From the NCBI GenBank assembly GCA_029460375.1, contig JARPAQ010000061.1, positions 1-7,382 of the forward strand: a stretch of 7,382 nucleotides of DNA, written 5' to 3'. The notes beneath the pieces are model-generated. The model saw only the letters and a program-made list of their open reading frames with translations. It was not told the origin of the DNA and searched no databases. The translations under genes were made by a program, and so were the position numbers. This document shows positions 1 to 5,690 of the stretch, piece after piece. The DNA comes from Nitrososphaerota archaeon. GTDB taxonomy: Archaea; Thermoproteota; Nitrososphaeria; Nitrososphaerales; JACPRH01. The first letter of the stretch is position 1, and each line of letters starts with the position of its first letter.

Positions 1-566
1 GGGATGATGAGGTTTTGGCTGAGTTGAACTATGCTTCCATCGCGAACACGGCTGTCCATGAAGGATATCCTGGCCACCATCTTCAACTAACCTATAATGC
101 GTTGAATCCTTCTCTGATAAGGGCGCTATTTCACGGAACGGAGTTTATCGAGGGTTGGGCTCACTACTGTGAAGAAGCTATGAATAACTTAGGCTGGAGA
201 GATACTCTGGAAGCGCAGTTTATGCAGACTGTGGATCTGATATGGAGGGCTGCCCGTATAGTCATAGATGTGAAGCTGAGCACTGGTATAATATCGTTCA
301 ACGAAGCCGTAGACCTTCTTGTCAAGGAGACAGGTATGGCTAGAGCCTCAGCGTTTGCAGAGGTTAAACGATATACATATACTCCGGGCTACCAGCTCAG
401 CTACTATCTCGGCAAACATCTTATCAAGAGTCTAAAGAAAGAGGCGGAAGGACTCTGGGGCGACGGGTATAGTGATAGGCGTTTCCACGACGTTATACTG
501 GGCTCAGGCGGGTTGCCGATAAAGTTCTTGAAGAAGATTATAACAGATTCAGATACGCAGCCTTAG
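1..566 (+). CDS. DUF885 family putative zinc metallopeptidase, C-terminal part (5' end outside window)
   Basis: The reading frame is open from the first bases (first full codon at 3) to a TAG at 564-566, so this is the last ~187 residues of a longer protein; DUF885 proteins usually have about 550-600 residues. The motif HEGYPGHH at 57-80 is the family signature, resembling a zinc-peptidase HExxH site, and EGWAHYCEE at 150-176 is the second conserved block, expected to supply a further acidic ligand. The tail contains TPGYQLSYYLGK (about 381-416), also typical of the family's C-terminus. The family is thought to be peptidase-like, but its substrates are poorly known, so the reaction is inferred. 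The TTG at 15 is not taken as the start because the frame continues upstream with family-like sequence. Whether a signal peptide exists cannot be seen. Next is a same-strand gene after 110 bp, which has its own TATA element. Confidence 0.9.
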   Translation, partial: DDEVLAELNYASIANTAVHEGYPGHHLQLTYNALNPSLIRALFHGTEFIEGWAHYCEEAMNNLGWRDTLEAQFMQTVDLIWRAARIVIDVKLSTGIISFNEAVDLLVKETGMARASAFAEVKRYTYTPGYQLSYYLGKHLIKSLKKEAEGLWGDGYSDRRFHDVILGSGGLPIKFLKKIITDSDTQP

Positions 567-642
567 CTAATTCAAGCTTAAGATTTAAGTTTAACAGCGC
601 CCGTATATCTACGCTTATCACAGCATCCGCTCCTAGTAAAAC

Positions 643-651
643 CTTAAATGT
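643..651 (+). promoter_or_regulatory. TATA-like element for the MBL hydrolase gene
   Basis: The sequence cttaaatgt follows an A-rich BRE-like stretch (gtaaaac). Its centre is about 30 bases before the ATG at 677. With the usual archaeal TATA-to-start-site spacing of about 26, the transcript would have a leader of only a few bases. The call is from sequence pattern only. Confidence 0.5.
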
Positions 652-676
652 ATTTGAACATAGTAAAATCAAGAAG

Positions 677-1555
677 ATGTCCGTCAGCAGTTCTCAGGTA
701 GCCGCACTCCTAGCGGTTGTAGCTCTTCTAGCTGCTGGAGGGACTTACCTGCTAATGTCCTCAACTACAGAGCCAACGACTGCCAGTACTGCGACCATAA
801 CTCAGACTTCAACTGTTACAACAACTCAGATTTCAACTTCCACAGCTACGAAGACTCAGGTTTCAACCATAACTACTACTACGACCCAAACTTCCACCAC
901 CACATTAACTAAAACAGCTGAGGCTTCCTCTCTTGAAGTTACTCCATTGGGGCATGCGACGGTTATGATAACATTAGGTGAATACACCATATACGTAGAT
1001 CCTTATGGAATAGACTTCTCCACATCCCCTAAAGCTGATCTTATCCTAATAACACATCCTCACCCTGATCACCTATCCACATCAAGTATACAGGCTCTGA
1101 GCAAAGACGGTACAGAGCTGATCGCACCTGAATCTGCGAAGAGCAGTCTACCGCAAGCCATAACAATTCAGGCTGGTGAGGAGAAGAGTGTCGATGGTGT
1201 AAAGGTCAAGGCTGTAGCTGCATATAATTTGGAGCGTAGGAATCAACGTGGAGACCTCTTTCATCCTGAAGGCTTCGGCGTGGCGTATGTAGTTTCGATC
1301 GGTGGGAAGAACATATTGTTCGCAGGGGATACTGAGTGTACTTCCGAGATCCAGAGTCTAGAGGATATCGATATAGCCTTCCTACCTATAGACGGGGTGT
1401 ACACCATGACACCTGAAGAGGCTGCGCAGTGTTACATAGAAATAATGCCTAAGGTCGCTATACCTTATCATCAGAACCGTGAAGATCCCAACCAAGTGAA
1501 AGATCTCTTAACCTCAACGCCCAGCATAAAGGTTGAGATATATCAGCTCCCCTGA
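677..1555 (+). CDS. Membrane-anchored metallo-beta-lactamase-fold hydrolase (UlaG/UPF0173-like) with Thr-rich stalk
   Basis: This 292-residue protein has three parts. Residues 7-27 form a hydrophobic helix that acts as an uncleaved signal anchor or signal peptide; no lipobox Cys is seen. Residues 28-82 are almost entirely Thr, Ser, Ala and Gln and form a stalk suited to O-glycosylation. Residues 86-292 are the hydrolase domain. It shows DP at 108-109, the metal motif HPHPDH at 127-132, HPEG at 196-199, AGDT with Asp218, and a late His265 in IPYHQN. This is the ligand order of a two-metal MBL site of the UlaG/YycJ-like 'beta-lactamase superfamily domain 2' group. These enzymes hydrolyse ester, lactone or phosphodiester bonds; the substrate here is unknown. 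The topology places the enzyme outside the cytoplasmic membrane. The ATG at 677 is chosen because it precedes the hydrophobic segment directly and lies about 30 bases after a TATA element. The gene converges with the surface-protein gene on the other strand. Confidence 0.88.
   Translation: MSVSSSQVAALLAVVALLAAGGTYLLMSSTTEPTTASTATITQTSTVTTTQISTSTATKTQVSTITTTTTQTSTTTLTKTAEASSLEVTPLGHATVMITLGEYTIYVDPYGIDFSTSPKADLILITHPHPDHLSTSSIQALSKDGTELIAPESAKSSLPQAITIQAGEEKSVDGVKVKAVAAYNLERRNQRGDLFHPEGFGVAYVVSIGGKNILFAGDTECTSEIQSLEDIDIAFLPIDGVYTMTPEEAAQCYIEIMPKVAIPYHQNREDPNQVKDLLTSTPSIKVEIYQLP
800..898 (+). repeat. Imperfect tandem repeat encoding the Thr-rich stalk
   Basis: Four related 15-base units start at 800, 824, 854 and 884. 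They read actcagacttcaact, actcagatttcaact, actcaggtttcaacc and acccaaacttccacc, with periods of 24, 30 and 30 bases. They encode TQTST, TQIST, TQVST and TQTST separated by Thr-rich spacers. The period is a multiple of three, as expected of an in-frame coding repeat that can expand or contract by slippage or recombination. Confidence 0.75.
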
Positions 1556-1591
1556 AGCATCAGAGAACAGTGTAAGCAGCTCTATCTCCGT

Positions 1592-1690
1592 TTAGTATGC
1601 AGATCTTAGCCTAGATTCCACTTCATCGTTTGTGATGACTCCAGTATTCTTGACCGCCGAGTATATGCTAACTCTTGCGTCGCAGCGCAA
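1592..1690 (-). other. Possible 32-codon small ORF or decayed gene C-terminus
   Basis: On the minus strand, a TTG at 1690 opens a 32-codon frame ending in TAA at 1592-1594. It overlaps the last 23 bases of the surface-protein gene in another frame. Its second half reads SAVKNTGVITNDEVESRLRS, with a balanced, protein-like composition and an amphipathic helix-turn look like that of many short C-terminal tails. No ATG, promoter or ribosome binding site supports it, and such a short frame can occur by chance. It may be a relic of a gene that once ended here. Confidence 0.2.
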
Positions 1691-2378
1691 TGAATGCTAC
1701 TGAAAGCATGGCCACTACACCGATGAACATCACGGCAGGAAGTGTCAGTTCACCCATCTGACTCAACTGCTCTACTGTGATTGATGTAGCAATCGTTGGA
1801 GTCCTAGTAGTAAGCACCTGAGTAACTGTAGATGTAACCGAACTGACCACCGTAGTTGTGGATACAGATCTGAAAGATATAGATGTAACAGTAACGGTAA
1901 CGGTCTTCACCTGCTCAGGTTCGACGGGCTTAGTTTCGTTGGGTTTCTGCGTAGGTTCAACAATGTTAAGTTTTACCCCCACATCACTCTCCACTTTTGT
2001 TCCCTTAATATCCTCCACCCCTCTACCAACTATTTTTAGTGCGACCATGCCTTGAGGTGCGTCCGACGAAATGTTCACAGTCATCACGGATACCCCTAAC
2101 TCAGGATCTGCGGCTTGGACAGGATTAGGTTCGAAAGTGGCGGTTACACCTTCGGGCGGTTCTGACAATTCAAGATTCACACTGCCTTTGACCCACGATT
2201 CTTGGGGATAGATTGTTATCGTGAACTCCGCTGAACCTCCTGCGGGTGCATCTTGCGCAGTGGGTGAAGCACTCATAAATATCGAAGGTTCTCCTTGTAC
2301 GAGTGCGAATGCTACTTGAGGCGTCAAGACTAGAAGTACAGCGATAATTGCTATCTGGCTCTTCATTCCAATATTCAT
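1668..2378 (-). CDS. Cell-surface protein: Ig-like (NEW3-like) domain, Thr/Ser-rich stalk, C-terminal membrane anchor
   Basis: The 236-residue product begins with a signal peptide (basic start MKSQ, hydrophobic core to about residue 25, likely cut after AFA). Residues 31-140 form one beta-rich Ig-like domain with the usual pattern of this fold in archaeal and bacterial surface proteins: APAGGSAEFTITI, then PPEGVTATFEPNPV, then SSDAPQGMVALKIVG. Residues 141-156 are rich in Pro, Glu and Lys. Residues 158-202 are a Thr/Ser/Val stalk. Residues 213-231 are a membrane helix followed by RRKS, so the C-terminus is cytoplasmic and the domain faces outward. N-glycosylation sequons occur at NIS (102-104) and NET (147-149). 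It resembles an S-layer-associated or adhesion protein; no enzyme motif is visible. The ATG at 2378 is used; the in-frame ATG at 2366 would give an equally good signal peptide. Transcription is divergent from the STT3-like gene. Confidence 0.82.
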   Translation of the reverse strand: MNIGMKSQIAIIAVLLVLTPQVAFALVQGEPSIFMSASPTAQDAPAGGSAEFTITIYPQESWVKGSVNLELSEPPEGVTATFEPNPVQAADPELGVSVMTVNISSDAPQGMVALKIVGRGVEDIKGTKVESDVGVKLNIVEPTQKPNETKPVEPEQVKTVTVTVTSISFRSVSTTTVVSSVTSTVTQVLTTRTPTIATSITVEQLSQMGELTLPAVMFIGVVAMLSVAFIALRRKS

Positions 2379-2403
2379 TTTCCATAATTAATAGGGTTCG
2401 AAA

Positions 2404-2412
2404 CTAAAAAAG
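2404..2412 (-). promoter_or_regulatory. TATA-like element for the surface-protein gene
   Basis: On the minus strand the sequence is CTTTTTTAG, centred about 30 bases before the ATG at 2378. This would give a leader of only a few bases. It shares the 167-bp divergent region with the promoter of the STT3-like gene. Confidence 0.4.
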
Positions 2413-2505
2413 TTATCGTTCTCCAGCTCTATTGCAGAAAAGCCACTAAACATAAACCTTAGAGCAGAGACAGATATGACAATTGACGCAACAGAATCCT
2501 TTCTC

Positions 2506-2517
2506 GATATACTTATA
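2506..2517 (+). promoter_or_regulatory. TATA-like element for the STT3-like gene
   Basis: The A/T-rich segment gatatacttata lies about 34 bases (centre to start) before the TTG at 2546, giving a predicted leader of under 10 bases. No purine-rich ribosome binding site is visible before the TTG, which fits a leaderless or near-leaderless message. Confidence 0.5.
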
Positions 2518-2545
2518 GCCCTCCTACCTTTTCGGCTACGGTGTC

Positions 2546-3301
2546 TTGGAAGTGAAGTGGCAGTATATCGCTGTAACCATCATACTGGGTGTATTAGCGA
2601 TTGCAGCAGCTCTCTATCTCGCACCTTCCCCCAGAGAAGAGACAATTGAGGAGGGTTGGGTAGGGTACGAAGAGCCGGTGATGAAGCATATAGGCGGTAA
2701 ATTCAACACGACTCTGTTTCTTATGGCGCGTCTTGGTGAATATGAGAGCGGCGATATAGTATACATCCGCGACGGAGTTGAGCGTAGAGGCTACTATATT
2801 TCTGCACTCGAGCAAGCTCTAAATTATCTGAAGACAAACACTCCTCCAGACTCAACGATACTGGCTTGGTGGGACTACGGCAACATGATAATAGGATACG
2901 GTGAGAGAGAGGCGATAGCGATAAACCCGTCGGAGAAACTTCTTATCGGAATAACCAACACCAGCGCAGCGATCAAAACCGATCCAGAGGAGAAGCTAGA
3001 AGACATCGCCAAAGCGTTGGTCGCGACAGATCCGAACGATACTCTTACGATAATGAAAAAGTACGGGTCAGAATTCATACTCGTACCGACCGGGATATTC
3101 GGTGACGAAGGAAAAGCACAATGGATATTCTTCGCAGCAGGCGTACCGCTGGACGATATGGATGACTACTGGGAAGACGGAAGGATTGTGAGCAAGGGTA
3201 TAGACACAGTCCTCGACAAGATGCTGAACAAGAAGGAAGTACCTGGGTTCACCCTAGTATTCTCAGACAAAGATACCCGGATATATCAAGTTGTCTCCTG
3301 A
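2546..3301 (+). CDS. Single-pass protein carrying the soluble domain of STT3/AglB oligosaccharyltransferase (WWDYG), lacking the catalytic membrane half
   Basis: In STT3/AglB, a 13-helix membrane part carries the catalytic and lipid-sugar-binding residues, and a C-terminal extracytoplasmic domain recognises the Ser/Thr of the N-x-S/T acceptor. This 251-residue product has only one membrane helix (residues 7-26, Lys at 4 on the inner side), comparable to the last STT3 helix, followed by the soluble domain. ALNYLKTNTPPDSTILAWWDY shows the usual run-up to WWDYG, here at 108-112. DEGKAQWI at 187-194 fits the archaeal DK motif (DxxKxxxM/I). IMKKYGSEFILVP at 169-181 matches the helix-strand unit common in these domains. 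Whole AglB proteins have roughly 600-1000 residues. By itself it should not transfer glycan; it could be an accessory, acceptor-binding or regulatory subunit, half of a split enzyme, or a retained fragment. It has sequons of its own at N54, N138 and N164. The start is TTG, shortly after a TATA element. The 3' end is 6 bp from the convergent valS end. Confidence 0.8.
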   Translation: MEVKWQYIAVTIILGVLAIAAALYLAPSPREETIEEGWVGYEEPVMKHIGGKFNTTLFLMARLGEYESGDIVYIRDGVERRGYYISALEQALNYLKTNTPPDSTILAWWDYGNMIIGYGEREAIAINPSEKLLIGITNTSAAIKTDPEEKLEDIAKALVATDPNDTLTIMKKYGSEFILVPTGIFGDEGKAQWIFFAAGVPLDDMDDYWEDGRIVSKGIDTVLDKMLNKKEVPGFTLVFSDKDTRIYQVVS

Positions 3302-3307
3302 CCTCAT

Positions 3308-5635
3308 TTAAGCCTCAATGTTATGCATAGCCTTGAGATCCAGACTGAACCCCTGAAGATCCTTAGGCATCTCCACCACTATAGGCGCCTTCAACGACAA
3401 TCCCTTCGACTTCTTCTCATTCCAGACCTTAGAGTTGAACTCTAAAAGCCTCTCCGTATACTCAGAAGCCTCCGTGCTCCACGCCGCTTCAGGAAACATC
3501 TCACGGTGAACACTCTTCTCACCATACAGTTGTCTCCACAACACATCCGTTACAAACGGTGTAACAGGCGCCAAAAGGAGCAGAATACTCTTCAGAACTA
3601 TATGCAACGTATACCACGCAGCCCTCTGCTCCTGCTCACTGAAACCAACTCCATAAGCCCGAGCCTTCGTCATCTCCAAGTAATGTGCCGCGAAGATGTT
3701 CCAAGTGAACTCTCTCACTCTGTTGGCGGGTATAAAGAAGTTAAAGTCCCTATACCCTTCCTTACATTCATCTATCAGCTTTGAAAGCTCAGCAAGTATC
3801 CATCTGTCGCTCAGAGTAAGCTCAACATCCTCCGGCATAGGGAAACTCGATATGAATCGAGAGATATTCCATATCTTAGTGAGGAACTTCTTGGATCCAG
3901 CTATGCGGACTTCTGAACAGCGGAAGTCGGCGCCCAGACTTGCCTCTGACGCAGACCAGTACCTGAAAGTGTCTCCACCGTAATTCTCCAGTATCGGTAT
4001 AGGATCTATAACGTTCCCTTTACTCTTACTCATACGCTCACCCCTCTCATCAACACCGTACCCCATTATCCAAGCGTGTTCAAACGGTGTCTTGCCTGTG
4101 AGCTGGTAACACCTTAAGGTTGTGTAGTATAGCCAAGTTCTAATTATGTCCTTAGCTTGAGGTCTAAGGCTTGTAGGGTATGTCTTGCCGAAGAATTCCT
4201 CATCACGCTTATACCTGGAAACGAAGAGAGGCGTTATGCTGGAGTCCATCCAAGTGTCAAAGGTTCTGTCATCACCTACAAACTCTGTTCCACCGCACTT
4301 CTTACACTCTTTAAACGGCGCCGTGTCCTTCCACGGTTGATAGTACCGCCCCGGCTCAGGAAGGTGAGGTTCACCGCACTTCTTACAGTACCAGATAGGT
4401 ATCTCTGTCGCGTAGTAACGTCTCCTTGATATAGGCCAGTCTATCGATATTGAGTCTATCCAGTTAAGAAGTATCTGCCTATGCGCCTCTGGATGGAATA
4501 TCATCTTCTCAGCCAGTTTTTTTACTTCAGGTTTGAACTCTATCTGCTTCAGATAATACTCGCTCATAGGGATTATTTCGATAGGTGTACGGCTACGCTC
4601 ACACATCGGGGTTCTATGAATTATACTCTCCTTCTTTTCAACAAGCCCCTCTTTCTCCAGATCTTTGACAATTTCAGCCCTAGCCGCCTTTAGCCTCATA
4701 TCCTTATACCGGCCAGCCGCCTCTGTCATACGTCCCCTTTCATCAACCGCTATGACCTCGTTTAACCCTAATTCTCTGAATAAAAGCACGTCAGTATAGT
4801 CACCGTAGCTACAGACCATAACAACACCAGAGCCGAACTCAGGCTTAGCGCTTGAATGAGGCTGGATAGTGACCTCCCTACCATATATCGGTATGACGGC
4901 GTGTTTACCATGATGCTGCTTATACCGTTCATCATCAGGGTTGACGAGGACAGTCTGGCAGGATGATAAAAGCTCCGGCCGGGTCGTCGCGACTATAAGA
5001 TCTTCACCTGTCTCTTTAACTTTGAAACGTATGTAGACCAGCTCAGTCGGGCGCTCCTCGTAATTCACTTCCGCATCGGCTATCGTGGTACCACAGTCCA
5101 AACAGTAGTTGTTAGGTCTCGACGCCTGATAGATCAACCCCTTATTCCACAGATTTATGAACGTGGTCTGCGTCAGCTGCCGGTACTCTTCAGAGTCGGT
5201 TCTATAGTACTTCTTAAGGTCGCCGCTCATCCCCATAAGCTTCATGATCTGAATCATCTCCAACTCCAGATCATCCAGTGCGTGTCGGCAGAGCTTAAGA
5301 AACTCCTCACGCGGCGTCTTGTGGGCTTTCACCTTATACTTTCGCTCTGTATATAGCTCTACTGGGAGCCCGTTTCTATCTATCCCTATCGGGAAGAGAA
5401 CTTCATATCCTGACATGCTTGCCGTGCGGGCTATCATATCTATTTGGGAGTAGTGTGCTGCTGCTCCGATGTGCCACGGGCGGCCTGAAGGGTAGGGTGG
5501 CGGAGTGTCTATGACGAAGACTCTGCGTTCATCATTCGGGTTGAAGGGTTGTGCTTCTTCCTCCCACTTCTTGAATATCTCCGTCTCTATAGAGGGGCTC
5601 CAAGCCTTCTCCTTGATCTTCGGTGTAAACTCCAC
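3308..5635 (-). CDS. valS: Valyl-tRNA synthetase, archaeal type
   Basis: This class I enzyme charges tRNA-Val with valine using ATP and edits mischarged threonine. The 775-residue length fits archaeal ValRS, which lacks the long C-terminal coiled coil of bacterial forms. TPPPYPSG (44-51) leads to the HIGH-type site, here HIGA (55-58), followed by GIDRNGLPVE (84-93). The KMSKS loop is RMSKS at 534-538. The inserted editing domain includes TTRPELLSSCQTV (217-229) and GSGVVMVCSYGDYTD (268-282), with the Asp expected to hold the mischarged amino acid. Cys178/181 and Cys417/420/444/447 look like zinc knuckles. The anticodon-binding helical domain starts near 605 (LSDRWILAEL). IleRS and LeuRS share the fold, but the length, zinc layout and RPWHIGAAAHYSQID block fit archaeal ValRS. 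The start is GTG at 5635; no canonical start is in frame between it and the upstream stop. It lies 55 bp downstream of prf1, with its own TATA element in the gap. Confidence 0.93.
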   Translation of the reverse strand: MEFTPKIKEKAWSPSIETEIFKKWEEEAQPFNPNDERRVFVIDTPPPYPSGRPWHIGAAAHYSQIDMIARTASMSGYEVLFPIGIDRNGLPVELYTERKYKVKAHKTPREEFLKLCRHALDDLELEMIQIMKLMGMSGDLKKYYRTDSEEYRQLTQTTFINLWNKGLIYQASRPNNYCLDCGTTIADAEVNYEERPTELVYIRFKVKETGEDLIVATTRPELLSSCQTVLVNPDDERYKQHHGKHAVIPIYGREVTIQPHSSAKPEFGSGVVMVCSYGDYTDVLLFRELGLNEVIAVDERGRMTEAAGRYKDMRLKAARAEIVKDLEKEGLVEKKESIIHRTPMCERSRTPIEIIPMSEYYLKQIEFKPEVKKLAEKMIFHPEAHRQILLNWIDSISIDWPISRRRYYATEIPIWYCKKCGEPHLPEPGRYYQPWKDTAPFKECKKCGGTEFVGDDRTFDTWMDSSITPLFVSRYKRDEEFFGKTYPTSLRPQAKDIIRTWLYYTTLRCYQLTGKTPFEHAWIMGYGVDERGERMSKSKGNVIDPIPILENYGGDTFRYWSASEASLGADFRCSEVRIAGSKKFLTKIWNISRFISSFPMPEDVELTLSDRWILAELSKLIDECKEGYRDFNFFIPANRVREFTWNIFAAHYLEMTKARAYGVGFSEQEQRAAWYTLHIVLKSILLLLAPVTPFVTDVLWRQLYGEKSVHREMFPEAAWSTEASEYTERLLEFNSKVWNEKKSKGLSLKAPIVVEMPKDLQGFSLDLKAMHNIEA

Positions 5636-5668
5636 AGCCGGGTTCTCCGCCTTGACAGGTTTTCTGGA

Positions 5669-5678
5669 CTTATATTTC
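5669..5678 (-). promoter_or_regulatory. TATA-like element for valS
   Basis: The minus-strand sequence GAAATATAAG lies in the 55-bp gap between prf1 and valS, centred about 38 bases before the GTG at 5635. It predicts a leader of about 10 bases and suggests that valS can be transcribed independently of prf1, although read-through remains possible because no terminator is seen. Confidence 0.5.
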
Positions 5679-5690
5679 AGTTACGTGCTT

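Noticed and set aside
577..589. Inverted repeat CTTAA-gat-TTAAG just after the DUF885 stop, considered as a terminator hairpin.
   Set aside because: A 5-bp A/T-only stem is too weak, and archaeal termination depends mainly on T-runs, which are not marked here.
1632..1703. Possible C/D box sRNA: GTGATGA at 1632-1638 and CTGA at 1700-1703 on the + strand.
   Set aside because: The span is longer than usual for archaeal C/D RNAs, no convincing internal D' and C' boxes are present, and the 3' part is antisense to the surface-protein coding end. The short boxes are likely chance.
2170..2385. 71-codon minus-strand frame starting at 2385, just upstream of the surface-protein start.
   Set aside because: It overlaps the signal-peptide and Ig-domain coding sequence in another frame, and its translation is Arg/Ser/Cys-rich without protein-like pattern, whereas the 2378 frame has a clear signal peptide and domain.
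2546..3301. Complete oligosaccharyltransferase (aglB) as the name of the WWDYG gene.
   Set aside because: Only one membrane helix is encoded and the catalytic membrane half is absent, so calling it a transferase would overstate the evidence.
4195..5535. Several TCATCAC/TCATCAT words inside valS that resemble C boxes of C/D RNAs on the minus strand.
   Set aside because: They are explained by Asp/Glu-rich codons (GATGA) in the coding sequence and have no matching D boxes at the right spacing.
3308..5635. Isoleucyl- or leucyl-tRNA synthetase as an alternative identity for the 775-residue synthetase.
   Set aside because: The length, the RPWHIGAAAHYSQID and GIDRNGLPVE blocks, the zinc-knuckle arrangement and the short C-terminus fit archaeal ValRS better than the longer IleRS or LeuRS.
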